A stretch of 64,000 nucleotides of DNA, taken from contig JAQFVV010006197.1 in NCBI GenBank assembly GCA_028023455.1, positions 17,045,254 through 17,109,253 on the forward strand, read 5' to 3'. A program made the position numbers and the translations under genes. The notes under the pieces were generated by a model that was not told where the DNA came from, searched no databases, and saw only the letters and a program-made list of their open reading frames with translations. The DNA comes from Epiperipatus broadwayi. Taxonomy: Eukaryota > Onychophora > Udeonychophora > Euonychophora > Peripatidae. This document shows, piece after piece, positions 33,698 to 45,578 of the stretch (the stretch's first letter is position 1; each line of letters begins with the position of its first letter).

Positions 33698-35106
33698 TGT
33701 TTTCCGTTTTGCTAGGCCTCTACACGCTAATATAAACTGCGCGCGAGTTGATCAAGCTATGTCAAAAAAGAAGAAAGTTGTATTTCTATTCTAAAAACAT
33801 AACTATATTTCCTGATCAACTCGGCCTATTAATAGTTGAGAATTATGCTATTGATAAAATCAGCTTTTAATTTATTTAATATGGGCACCAGGACCTTTTA
33901 TTCTAAAGAGTCCACTGAAATAATCAAATAACATCTCACGAATAAAAAAAGAGAAATACTTTTAACTTAATCGGTATTTCATCATACTGTAACGAGAATT
34001 ATTTTTTTAAGATTATTATTCCTAGGCTTATTCAAACATATTGGCAAAGGTAAATTACATTTTAAATCTTTTTAAACTAATAATAAATTAATAAAAAAAA
34101 ATAATAACTATTATTAATAACGCACAAATGAAAATTTGATATTAGAAATATTTTTTTATTATAACAGACTAAAAATCTGTTTAAGTTAAGATTAAAAATC
34201 TATTTAAGTTAAAATGAGAATTCCTAATAAGTAAATTAGAGAGAACACATATAATTCAGATGTGAAATATTAATAAAATAAATAACAGTTAAACAATTAA
34301 AAAGTTCTTGGTTAAATAAGAGTCTCTTGATCAATTAAATTAAAGTCACTATCGGGATTCTTTTATACGTATATTTTTAAGAATTGTTTGCGAACGCTTA
34401 AATTTGTCACAATCAGGATAATGAAGCATAACTTACCGGTAAGTTTTAGTGAATTCACGATGGTTGTAGATAACTATGCATAGTTTTTCGGGATTAAAAT
34501 GAGCTCATGGCCTTTGATTATTAGTTGATCTTGCAGTCCATTCTCCTAGTCGGTCACGAAAGCTTTTCTGGTGTACATCTTCAGGCACGATGTCCTCAGA
34601 AGTTCCGGTTCACTCCGACATGCCAAATTACTTCAGCGTAGAGCGATCTTGGATATATTGTTATCCAAGACCAACTAGAGAAACCAACGAACAAGACCTT
34701 CTTCAAACTGACCTCTGCCTTTTATACTAGAGGCCCAGTTTTCCGACTTCTGCACATGCTATTATCATGGCATTTTTTGGTTTATAATTTTATACAGTCT
34801 TTATCATTTTTCAATTACTAAGTTCTCATTTTTTTATCAAATTTTTCGGCCATGTTTAATTAGCTAAAATATTTTTCTTTTAGCTTATCTTTTTACTTGC
34901 TTTTGGAATTCTTTTGTTCTCTCCAATTCTACTTTTACTTCTAATTACATTAAAAAAAATACGAAAGAATAATTTAACTTTCATTGTACGTTATTTTTTT
35001 TTAAAAATAATTATAGTCAAAAAAAAAATCTAAATTTACTTTTATTTTTTTTTTTAGCTTTTACCCAATGCCAATATATTTGCAACGTATATAAATAAAC
35101 GTTACA
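33698..35106 (-). repeat. 3' LTR of the 33.7-37.2 kb element
   Basis: Aligned over its whole length with 35831-37241, differing by scattered substitutions. An inverted repeat (GAGTTGATCA near 33747 and TGATCAACTC near 33812) lies close to the U5 end in both copies and may form a hairpin in the transcript. TATAAAAGG lies on the reverse strand at 34728-34736. Confidence 0.9.
34728..34736 (-). promoter_or_regulatory. TATA box, left copy
   Basis: On the reverse strand the context reads CTAGTATAAAAGGCAGAGG, about 370 bases after the LTR start. The identical context recurs in the right LTR at 36854-36862. Confidence 0.65.
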
Positions 35107-35273
35107 ATACCACCAGCGCTAGGAGATGAGAATAAAATAGGGGTTTTCACTAATTTTATTCTTAAGTTTTTAAATTCATTCGTGTTTTTTTTTAGTAGTA
35201 GCGTGCTGATATGTCGTGTAGACTCATTCAACAAGCGACGTTCGGCTTTAACGCCCACTTTTAGGTCTAACAT
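35061..35273 (-). CDS. Unrecognised short frame spanning interior and LTR
   Basis: A 70-residue frame starts MLDLKVGVKAERRLLNES and ends inside the left LTR. The part outside the LTR (about 55 residues) is lysine/arginine- and leucine-rich with no recognisable domain. It could be the last remnant of an internal gene or chance. The overlap with the LTR resembles pol or env ends in some elements, but nothing else supports this. Confidence 0.2.
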   Translation of the reverse strand: MLDLKVGVKAERRLLNESTRHISTLLLKKNTNEFKNLRIKLVKTPILFSSPSAGGIVTFIYIRCKYIGIG

Positions 35274-35279
35274 GGCGGG

Positions 35280-35830
35280 AATGGAAAATATTTCACATTC
35301 ATCTGTGTCCTTTCCGCTTTAATGTAATATTAACGTTAAAAAAGCCCAATTATAAGCACTAACAAGCGTTGCTCATCGTTTTGAGTCTTACAGGCTCACG
35401 GCAACTTGGTCCGCCTTCCCCTTTATTGGGATCCCTGCTAGAAATAGTCTGATGGGCATATAAAGGTGGTCTTATGTTAATATACTGCATACTAGGACTC
35501 GGGGCTATGTTTTTCCCCTCTTCAGTAACCGCCTACCCAGTCAAATACTTGTGACTTACGTCTACATCAGCCACGATCGTGTTTTTTTTAGACATATCAA
35601 AAAAATATACATATATTTTTTTCTTTCTGGAAGTCATATTAAAAAAATATTTTTTATATTTTAATAATCAGGGTTTAATTAGTTAGTTAGTTTTTATAAT
35701 TTATTTATTTTTTTTAAAAATTACTATTTATTTTCTGGCTGTGAGTTTCTTTGGGTCATCGTTGTAACGTTCTTTATCATTACAACTTATCTCAGGTTGT
35801 AGTTGTTAAATCGAAGCCGAGCCATTATAA
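35280..35830. other. Non-coding interior of the 33.7-37.2 kb element
   Basis: It contains a less AT-rich patch (about 35390-35590) with no recognised RNA or protein family, then T-rich DNA. Reverse-strand TGGCTCGGCTTCGATTTAA near 35805-35823 is the proposed primer site. Its complement ends in CCA and partly resembles a tRNA T-arm, but the acceptor part is too short for a firm match. Confidence 0.4.
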
Positions 35831-37241
35831 CGTTTTCCGTTTTGCTAGGCCTCTACATGCTAATATAAAGTGCGCACGAGTTGATCAAGCTATATCAAAA
35901 AAGAAGAAAGTTGTATTTCTATTCTAAAAACATAGCTATATTTCCTGATCAACTCGGCCTATTAATAGTTGAGAATTATGCTATTGATAAAATCAGCTTT
36001 TAATTTATTTAATATGGGTGCCAGGACCTTTTATTCTAAAGAGTCCGCTGAAATAGTCAAATAACGTCTCGCGAATAAAAAAAGAAAAATACTTTTAACT
36101 TAATCGCTATTGCATCATACTGTAACGAGAATTATTTTTTTAAGATTATTATTCCTAGGCTTATTCAAACATATTGGCAAAAGTAAATTACATTTTAAAT
36201 CTTATTAAACTAATAATAAATTAATAAAAAAAAATAATAACTATTATTAATAACGCACAAATGAAAATTTGATATTAGAAATATTTTTTTATTATAACAG
36301 ACTAAAAATCTGTTTAAGTTAAGATTAAAAATCTGTTTAAGTTAAAATGAGAATTCCTAATAAGTAAATTAGAGAGAACACATATAATTCAGATGTGAAA
36401 TATTAATAAAATAAATAACAGTTAAACAATTAAAAAGTTCTTGGTTAAATAAGAGTCTCTTGATCAATTAAATTAAAGTCACTATCGGGATCCTTTTATA
36501 CGTATATTTTTAAGAATTGTTTGCGAACGCTTAAATTTGTCACAATCAGGATAATGAAGCATAACTTACCGGTAAGTTTTAGTGAATTCACGATGGTTGT
36601 AGATAACTATGCATAGTTTTTCGGGGTTAAAATGAGCTCACGGCCTTTGATTATTAGTTGATCTTGCGGTCCATTCTCCTAGTCGGTCACGAAAGCTTTT
36701 CTGGCGTACATCTTCAGGCACGATGTCCTCAGAAGCTCCGGTTCACTCCGACATGCCAAATTACTTCAGCGTAGAGCGATCTTGGATATATTATTGTTAT
36801 CCAAGACCAACTAGAGAAACCAACGAACAAGACCTTCTTCAAACTGACCTCTGCCTTTTATACTAGAGGCCCAGTTTTCCGACTTCTGCGCATGCTATTA
36901 TCATGGCGTTTTTTGGTTTATAATCTTATACAGTCTTTATCATTTTTCAATTACTAAGTTCTCATTTTTTTATCAAGTTTTTCGGCCATGTTTAATTAGC
37001 TAAAATATTTTTCTTTTAGTTTATCTTTTTACTTGCTTTTGGAATTCTTTTGTTCTCTCCAATTCTACTTTTATTTCTAATTACATTAAAAAAAATACGA
37101 AAGAATAATTTAACTTTCATTGTACGTTATTTTTTTTTTAAAAAACTTATAGTCAAAAAAAAATCTAAATTTACTTTTATTTTATTTTTTAGCTTTTACC
37201 CAATGCCAATATATTTGCAACGTATATAAATAAATGTTATA
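35831..37241 (-). repeat. 5' LTR of the 33.7-37.2 kb element
   Basis: Partner of 33698-35106. Its forward-strand ends are eroded (CGTTTTCC and GTTATA instead of TGTTTTCC and GTTACA). The shared TATA box is at 36854-36862. Its outer end lies 10 bases from the next solo LTR. Confidence 0.9.
36854..36862 (-). promoter_or_regulatory. TATA box, right copy
   Basis: Reverse-strand TATAAAAGG in the same context as at 34728. In this orientation it is the promoter expected to drive the element. Confidence 0.65.
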
Positions 37242-38799
37242 CTATATATAATGTAATGGACCAGACTTCACACCATCAGAAGAGAAAAAGCGCATTTCAC
37301 CACAGTCAGACCTAGGGTCTTCGGGTAGGATGCAGAGAATGACTTAATGAAAACCTAATCAATGATCATGTCTGTCTCTATGGGCTAGCTCTAATTTACA
37401 ATCATATTCAGACCCAATTTAGGCTGGTTCATTCAGATCTCCCCTCTTTCAGATCTCATTATACCTCAGAATTCAAATCCAGGGAGAAATTTGATTTTGA
37501 CTCTCTTCAGGGATGAATCTTACTTAGGATGACAATCTAGCCTCTATATAGGTTCCAAATGGCTTCTACCCAATTAACCCCACTATTGAATTATATACAT
37601 ATTGAAAATGTGTGTGAGTATAGACGTATGTAACCAAATAAGTTGATGGATGGTGTATGAATGGTTTTTGATAAACTTAAGACCAATAGAACTTTTTTAA
37701 CTCAAAATAACAGCTTTTATTAACAACAAGTGAAATTCAAAGCCTTTTAATAATAATAATAAAAATACAATTCTGTGTGTAGAGCATGCAATTCTACAGT
37801 ATCTTATTTAAATGTACTTAATGTTCCAACTCTACTCATAGTAAAGTTGCGTAACTCAACATTCAATATTTATGAAGAAAATTAAATGAGATAAAGCAAA
37901 AAGAAAAATCATAATTAAATTAAGCATGGAAATTAAGCGTGAAACTAGCTAACTAATTTATTAAATTACATGAATATATTGTACCGCTAGACAAGATACA
38001 TGTTGTAATAAGTGTGTTTACAATTTTTAAAAATAAAAATTTTCATTAAAATAAAATCGTATTTTAAATAACGTAAAGATTTTAAAATTAAAATTCTAAT
38101 AAATAAAATCATTATGACTAAAATAAGTTTCGTAAAAAGAAATGAAGGTTGTAATAAATAAATATGTAAGTCAGAATAAGTTGAGAGAGTTGTTGTTTAT
38201 GAAAGTTTGGAGTTTTAAGAATAAAAAAGGGAAGAAAATACAGTTATCCCAGGGGGAAATTAAACCCTGCATCATTCGTATAAGTTTTAATAGTTTGAAA
38301 AATAATAGTAAAAAAAAAAATCAGAAAGTTTAAGAGTAATTCATGGGAGAGAATTTGGCTTAGAAAAAGTTAAAACTATAGCGGTTTAAAAATAAATCTT
38401 TTACATAAAATTAAAAAATATCTCTTTTTATTTAAGTTAAAGAAAAAAAAGAAATCTCTTCACATTTATTTCAAATAAATAAGATTGTTTATAATGAGTT
38501 GATTTTAAAAATAAAGAAGTATAGTAAAATGTGTGCGTGGTAATATAATGAAATATAAAAGTTAAAAATTAAAAAACAGATGAAAGCATATAATCGGAAT
38601 TTCCCTCAATGATTGTATACAAACAGAATTAATAATGGCTACTAAGTAAAAATCCATAAACAACAGAATTAGCAATTGCTACCAACTGAAAACAAGATTA
38701 AAATCTTATCAGAATTAAACAAAAACAGTGGACAAATTTCAACAATGGATATAACTGGCGGATATAAAAACTAATTAACAAAGTGACAACAGGTCATCA

Positions 38800-38808
38800 T
38801 ATAAATAG
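38800..38808 (+). promoter_or_regulatory. TATA box of the 37.3-39.95 kb LTR
   Basis: TATAAATAG is followed by AGTCAGAATCAGATGC, 1.55 kb after the LTR start and 1.15 kb before its end. The distance to the LTR end is close to that in the 25.3-kb, 33.7-kb and 41.4-kb LTRs. Confidence 0.6.
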
Positions 38809-39231
38809 AGTCAGAATCAGATGCAGTCAGTCAATCAGTTCTTCAATTAGTTGAGTTTTTACAATCAGTCTACCACGTATCCAGAATCAGTGTTTTTCAT
38901 GACAATGCAGTGTTAACAGCCATTGAAAGCATATGGCCAGACTCCAGCCTTAGTCCAATGGAATACCAGCAGCCTGCCCGATAAAAGTGATGCCTGCCTA
39001 ATAACTTGAAATTGCCAGAGATATCTAACTGTCTTGAAGAAGAGTATTAAGAATAGCAATCATGGGGACCTCCACAAAACTTCAAATCCAACTGGTTGGA
39101 AAAATTCACATGAAGCAGCAAACAGCAAGAAGTCAATGTCCAAAATCCTATAAGTAATGAATAACTTTTTCTTATTCCATTTCTGATATTAATGTAACCA
39201 TTGCTAATCCTGAAGCCTCCCAGAGTCAGTT

Positions 39232-39237
39232 AATAAA
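39232..39237 (+). terminator. Putative polyadenylation signal in the LTR
   Basis: AATAAA is followed about 30 bases later by GTTGATGTGCGTGTTTTG, the usual GU-rich downstream context. It lies about 430 bases after the TATA box and would mark the end of R. Confidence 0.5.
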
Positions 39238-39959
39238 TGAACTCTATAACCACATAAAATGAACTGTTGATGTGCGTGTTTTGAATGCTTGTAATTATTT
39301 AATGCTGAATTATATTACTATTGTATATCTTATTATAATATGTATGTGCCTGAGGTTATTACAAATCATTGTTTAATTTAATTAAGATTTTATAAAAGTA
39401 GTTTAAAATTTACAATAATAAGTATTTAGTTAAAATAAATTGTCTTTAAACCTTAATATTTTGTCGGTCAATTCTTTCACCACTAATTAAAGTAGTAATG
39501 TATTACATTATCCTTATGTTTGAGCTAGTTGGGATTTCATAGGTGCTGAATTAGTTTGCCATCATTCAAAGCATGTTAATTCTTGTAGCTAACTGGTGCC
39601 TGGAGTTACTCTGAAACAAAAAAGTGTTTTGAATGATAGGTGTTGAATTCTGCAGCCAAGAAGATCTGTGTCCTTGAAATGTAGTCATAATTATATATCT
39701 GATATATATAGCTCCGACTTGCTCACAGGTATCCTTTGGATATTCTTCTTCTCTGCCTAAGAGACCATGATGGTGCAATAATTAAATTGCATTGGTGTAG
39801 ATCGAATGTATAAGTTTAGAATTGTATCATTTTTTTGTATAAAAGTAAGTCTTATAATTTTATTTTCACAAGTTTAGATTTTTTATTTAAAGAGTCAAAG
39901 TTCATGCTAGATTCAGTTTCCCAAGTAATCGATAACCCCACCCGGTTCAATACATATAA

Positions 39960-41363
39960 TGTAGTAGCCTTGTTATCCAGTTTCAGTTGTAGGTGATTGA
40001 TATTTCATCCTCTTGGGCCCCCTACCTAAGTGATTGATAATAAAGAATCATTCATAAGGAGGTTAGTCATTTAGACAGAATAAAAACAAATATAACTCTG
40101 TCTTGTGAAAAGTGTCTGCAATTAATATGGAATAGTATATAAACTCTTACCTTTCATATTACATGACAGTAAAGGTCCAATGTCAAGTTACTGCAAGGGA
40201 AGCTGACCTAGATTTTATTTACATAAAAAAATAACTTTGTCCAACTTAGCAAACTCCCCCCCCCTTTCTGTACAACATTACTTTAAGCATCATGAACTAT
40301 TCCTGAACTAGACACGTTAAAATTTCCAAGTGCAAAAAAAGAAAAATAGTCTTACAAACATAAAAAAAATCCAACATGAAAAAAAAAAAAAAGAAAGCTC
40401 ATATCTACTTCAATAATCATGATTAAAATTGGTGAGTGTGGTGATAAGGTCTCTTATGGATACAGTCTATCGCTTTATTTCTTTATACTATAATGATTCT
40501 TTCCCTAACAGCTTGAATGTGCACGGAATGATGTGGTCTCTGGCCTTGCAGTTGTTTTCTTTATGAATTCATTTAGACATTACAAATAGGACATTTGATG
40601 TTTCTCTGAGCATTGAGTATATCACCAAATTAAGTAATTAGCATTTTGATCCTATGGCGATTCACTTAGCAGGAATGCATCACTTAACAACTTATATATA
40701 TAAAGAAATTAATTTCCTTCAGTTTGATTATTGAGATTTAGCAAATAAAACAAAGAAGATTCTTGTCTCATAACTTATATATATACGTCAATGATATGAT
40801 ATTTCTTCCTTTTTTTTGTTTCGAATAATGACGCAGTCTGATATTTTTGACTAACAATTCAAAATAAATTAATTTGATTCCTTCATAAATTACTAGAAAT
40901 AAGTAATCCTTTCTATTTCAGAATTTGATTACAAGTTCATTTTAATTTTTTCGAAGCAAAAATTATATGATTCAAATTATATATTTGAATAAATCGTCCA
41001 CTTTTTATGTTCTATCTTGTTATATTAATAAAGCATAGTTATCATAACCGTTGATGAATAATAGAAGAGAGTGGAAAAGAATGATGTTTGCTTTTATATT
41101 ACCATTAATTTCCATTGTCTAGCGAACAAGTTTTTCAATTTCCTTTTTTTTAAGATGCAGTGAATTATTACATATACCTCCTGGTCGTACACAAAACTAA
41201 AATTACATAGCAAGATTTTGTCGTAAAATTATGTAATGAAACTTCATTCATTCTTTTCTCTTATTATTATTATTTTTTCCTTAAATACTTTGTTATTGAC
41301 ATATCGACTTGAGATCAGGTCATTGCTATGCCTACTGAGTTAAATCATTAGTCATGATGTTCT
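39960..41363. other. AT-rich intergenic stretch
   Basis: Ordinary AT-rich sequence with C-run and A-run tracts near 40255 and 40380. No gene or element end recognised. Confidence 0.5.
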
Positions 41364-42464
41364 ATACTGTACCAGATGAAAGATTTTGGTTTCACATATA
41401 CTGACCACAAGGGTGCCACTAGTCTGAAAATTGGAACCAGACATTTATTTTAAGGGTGGACAGGATATACAAATCTGAATGCCCCAGACTAGCTCAACTA
41501 AGCAAATGAGATCTTATGTTTTGTTCCAAAGATATTCAGTGATCTCACATAAGAAAAAGGGCGGTTAGCTTCTTGCTTATAACCCATAATTATGAAAAAA
41601 ATGAATCTCCATATTTGAGATTTCTGAGAGCTTATGCCAAAACAGGAGAAATGCAAAGATAGCTTCCAAAACATTAACACAAAAAAGAGCGTTGAAAGTT
41701 ATTACTTTCAATCAATTGACCTCACTCTGAGTGAGACAGGCTAGGAGCTCACTATATACCTATTGAGAGGGTTAAAACAATCGTATGTGTCCCTAATAAA
41801 TGAATGGGAAGCTTGAATGAATAAAACTAAAGGCTATTATATTTTGTAATAGTCTATTACAAATAATTATAGTTTCACGACATAAGTAGGGCTAATAACA
41901 AAATGGGTCACGAGCCAGAAGCTAATTAAATTAGTCTGTAACATCTAGACTACTCTCTATAACAAAAGGAATGCAAGATTACAAATAAGACTATACTATC
42001 TTACTTACTAAGACTTAAAGGGAACATATAGCAATAGTTTGAAACTAACACTCAAGAGACAAATATCAAACACCAGAAATTGAATTACACAAAATAAAAT
42101 AAAAACTTGAAACACGTGTATATTTAAAAAATAAAACAAATTTAAGACAATAAAATTATTCAAATTGTAGAGCGTAAGGTACCTTAACAATTTAAATAAA
42201 CACTAGTGCCCTAGGCTTATTGAGCGTGGTCCGTTGATCTGGATTCACTGATGGTAGGCTTGGGCGAGTTGGTTAGTGGTTTCTTTGTAGTTGATTTTTA
42301 TGGCATTATAGGCAGTTAATGGAGACACAGGGAGCACGAACCTGTCCTGGCGAAAAACTTAGCAAACCATGGTATTATAAAATATCCTTGTGGTAAGTTT
42401 AGTGTTCATTCTAAGTAAAATAATTGCAGGATCAGCTTTCTTTCAGAATATGCAGGAATAGTTC

Positions 42465-42568
42465 TTCTCTCAGAGTTTTTGCATGAATAGTTTGTGCAAG
42501 TATCTCTCAGAGTTTGTGCAAGTCTCTCCCAGAGTTGGTGCAACTATCTCAGAGTTTGTGCAACTATA
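42465..42568. repeat. Short tandem repeat in the 41.4-43.1 kb LTR
   Basis: About four imperfect copies of a 25-30 base unit containing CTCTCAGAGTTTGTGCAA. They lie just downstream of the TATA box in element orientation, so they would be in the transcript leader. Confidence 0.75.
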
Positions 42569-42587
42569 ATACAATAGTCTGAATAAG

Positions 42588-42596
42588 CCTTTTATA
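42588..42596 (-). promoter_or_regulatory. TATA box of the 41.4-43.1 kb LTR
   Basis: Reverse-strand TATAAAAGG in the context CTTCTATAAAAGGCTTATTC, the same core as in the 33.7-37.2 kb element. Confidence 0.6.
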
Positions 42597-43062
42597 GAAG
42601 AATCTCTCATATCTGAACCAATTACAAAACTTTTTTCTTTTTTAATTAAAATTTATAAAATTTTTCATCTAGCTAACAATAGCTATGCAATTAAAGAAAA
42701 GAAATTGCTCTTTACAGATCTAGGGATTAACAAATGAAAAATTATTTTCTTTCTTTAATTAGTCACTCTTATCAATATAAATCTTAAATCTGAAAAGCAA
42801 TTCATTTATATAATTTACTCTTACATAAGTAATAATAAAAAAAAACTAATCTTAGTTAGTCTTTTTTTTTTTCAAAAGTAAAACTAAATATAGCTGTGGT
42901 ATTAAATATAACTTCCACGTACATACATATATATTTGTATAAGCAAAAAAAAAAAAAAACTTTTAATCAAGTTTTACAAACAAAATCTAACTTATATAAA
43001 TTTATTTTTAGCCTTGTAACACTTCAACTTTGTAATGGTGTTTTAAGTATCCATTACAATAC

Positions 43063-45018
43063 ATTGTTAAAATCTTATTGTTAGCCTAAGTTTACATATA
43101 TATATATAAACATTACAAGCATATATATATATATAAGATTTCACCAAATGGTATTTTTTTTCTGCATTCCTTTATAATTAATACACTAGTTCATTGTAAT
43201 ATCTAAAGTTTAAATAAACTAAACTCTTGTCGCACATGTGTATATGTGCATGTATATGTGCATGGCTATATCATGACATTTAATAATGTGTATTTAAACA
43301 TTTACTGCCTAGCTTATGTTCAAATGGTTTTAATTTTGGATATTTGCAGGCTAATCTAGATAAGATTGTGGGTCATCCTTACAATATATATATATGTGTG
43401 TGTGGGTGTGTGTATATATCTTGAATTAAATAAAATATATGGGCTAGTTATATTATTAATTTCAGCCGATTTGTAATAAATAAAAATTATAAAGAATTAT
43501 TATATAAACTAAGATTATCTATTCAATATACTTCTTTGAAATGAGATTCATTGATGCATAAACTTAAATTATCTGCCTTTGATATCTTCCATTAGGTTGA
43601 TTGAGGTTGTCACTTTTATATATCTTTGTTTGGTAATTCCAAAAGCCTTTCTGATAATGATGATTATAAGTAGGCATCATTTATATAATTTTCAGAGAAA
43701 ATCACTTACAGTCCACATAAACATTGTCTGTAAGACACAGAGTTGTATGAGTAAATAGATATGCACAAGATATGTGGACTTATAGAAAATTATGATCAGA
43801 CAGCTAAACTTAATTAAATATATAACAATATTATTGAATAAATACAACAAAAATTTTTAGCAGATTATATATACTTATAAACATATTACTGTACTAATTT
43901 AATTAATAGACTATCTATTGGAATCTACCCACTTTTGACACGTTCATATGAAAATAATATAATAATTTTTAAATGTACATATATATGGGAACAAAGTATT
44001 TCAATGAAAATAAATGTTAGTCTGGTTTCTTAATCAATTTTCAAATGATTAACTTTGAATTAATATTTTAATAAAAATGAAATTATTTAATTATTGGCAA
44101 TTTAATTTAATACATCAGTTAATTATTAGTTATTATTATATCAGTTAATCAAAATTAATTATAAAATGGAATTAAGCAATTCCCTAGATGTATAAAAAAA
44201 ATTAAAAAAAAAAAGAACATTCTAGAAACTATCAATCCTAAACAACTCAATTTATAATTAATGTTTTAAATCAAATTTGAAGTTTTTCCTTTTACTTATT
44301 ATTTTTCTTTGTTTTTGTTATATCTAGACTTAAATCCATTAACACTTAAAATTTTTTTTGCAGATTTATGTATAAAAATGATTTCTTTTTTTTAAAGTCA
44401 GTTAAGCATATATATTTTTCTAGAAATGTCTTTACATGGATTTACTTTTTTTTGTTTAAGTGTTATTCATCATATGTACATAGTTTATAATGCATTTCAT
44501 TTATAATGATAGTTAATTTCATCCCTCTATATACATAAGTGAATAACTGATTTTCAGTTATATAGCTGATTAGAAACAATATTTTCTTTTTTCCCCTATG
44601 TGCATGTATGTATAAACATATCTATTTCATAATAAATAACTTAGATAATGACTAGTTTCTTTGGTGGGCAGACACTGACTAGGCTATTGATATCTTTTTG
44701 ACTTACATCAAATATCTATATCTTGAAACTTCAGGAAAGCAGTAATCATTTATGGATTCTTAGCAATATATGGGAGCTTAACAATTTATCATCATGCATT
44801 TTTTTATGGATATAAATTTCAACTAATATTGGGTCCTGTTGTAAAAACTCTCTTCTCAATTTTGCAAATTTCTGAGTTACAATGATAATTGACTGACAAA
44901 GATTGTTTAGAAATCATGATTAATTTTTTTTAAGACAATAATGTTTTTTTACTATGTGTAGGGAGATAATTTTGTTTCAATATAATATATATATCATCTT
45001 TATTATTTTCACAAATTA
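43063..45018. other. AT-rich intergenic stretch with microsatellites
   Basis: TA and TG dinucleotide tracts (about 43097-43136 and 43385-43418). No coding sequence recognised. Confidence 0.55.
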
Positions 45019-45530
45019 TTGATTCATTATAGAATTTTTATCCAGTTTCTCTTTCTCTACATCACACCAATGAACTTTCTTATTATTATATGTTCATCTA
45101 CTATTATCTCATCTAGCAATACATTCAGTCCAGCTCCATTTCAATCTCTTAATTCTTTCAATGAAGTCAATGATACTGCTGTCTCACCCATATATTTTGA
45201 TATTTTGCTTTTACCACCATCTTGTTATTCCCAATATCCATCTGTACATACTTTTAGGATGGTCTGAAGTACTGCTATTTTGTTAATTATTCAAATTTCA
45301 GATCCATCGGTAAGAATTGTCAAACACATCTATTAAAAAAACTTTTCTTTTGAAATGTATAAACATATTTCTTTTAATATTAAGTTATTTCTACCAAAAA
45401 CATTTCACTTGTGTTTAATTCTAGTATTAATTTCATCCATTATATTACCATTTGTAATAATGTGATCAAGGTATTTGTAGTTGTTGTTTTTTTTTTTTAC
45501 TTCACGATTATCGGTCTTTAAATTTTTTTT
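45019..45530 (-). pseudogene. Decayed non-LTR (LINE) reverse transcriptase fragment
   Basis: Read on the reverse strand from 45530, one frame gives LKTDNREVKK followed by NYKYLDHIITNGNIMDE and INTRIKHK. After a shift comes NVFGRNNLILKEICLYIS. This is the pattern of the RT thumb region of RTE/CR1/jockey-type LINEs (f-K-Y-L-G-x-I-I...E-I-x-x-R-I...). Further pieces towards 45019 are rich in charged residues but broken by stops. The forward open frame over 45019-45267 is the opposite strand of this relic. No endonuclease or 3' tail was found. Confidence 0.5.
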
Positions 45531-45578
45531 TTGTCCCAGAAAATCTATTGAAATTACTTTCATCTGTTTAATATAGAA

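Larger units (their letters stand above)
33698..37241 (-). mobile_element. LTR retroelement with 1.4-kb LTRs and a 0.7-kb interior
   Basis: Two near-identical copies, 33698-35106 and 35831-37241, flank 724 bp. The better-preserved ends read TGTTTTCCG and GTTACA on the forward strand (TG...CA). A TATAAAAGG box in each copy points to the reverse strand. On that strand, TGGCTCGGCTTCGATTTAA begins about six bases inside the right LTR and could be a primer site. The interior has no gag-pol, only a short frame that crosses into the left LTR. Size and content fit a non-autonomous, TRIM-like or internally deleted element. Target duplication was not found, so ends are accurate only to a few bases. Confidence 0.8.
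37247..39959 (+). mobile_element. Solo LTR of 2.7 kb with TATAA target duplication
   Basis: The LTR (37252-39954) starts TGTAATGGACC and ends GGTTCAATACA, whose complement TGTATTGAACC gives a 9-of-11 terminal inverted repeat. TATAA flanks it at 37247-37251 and 39955-39959. A TATAAATAG box (38800-38808) and an AATAAA signal (39232-39237) followed by a GT-rich stretch give a plausible forward U3-R-U5 layout. TTTTGTCGGTCAATTCTTT near 39463 is the reverse complement of sequence in the 25336 LTR, linking the two families. No internal second LTR or gag-pol was seen, so a solo LTR is the best reading. The open frame 38142-38333 is low-complexity and not called. Confidence 0.75.
41364..43062 (-). mobile_element. 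Probable solo LTR of 1.7 kb (reverse strand)
   Basis: On the reverse strand the LTR (43058 to 41368) starts TGTAATGGATAC, matching the first nine bases of the 37252 LTR, and ends CATCTGGTACA, like the 25336 LTR end. A four-base ATAC lies on both sides (41364-41367 and 43059-43062). A TATAAAAGG box lies at 42588-42596, 1.2 kb from the LTR end. No interior or second LTR is present. The four-base duplication alone is weak, but the matching termini make the call reasonable. The reverse open frames 41498-41680 and 42008-42190 have no domains. Confidence 0.6.

Noticed and set aside
45019-45267. Forward open frame of 82 residues as a gene
   Set aside because: It lies opposite a decayed LINE reverse transcriptase whose conserved motif pattern is readable on the reverse strand.
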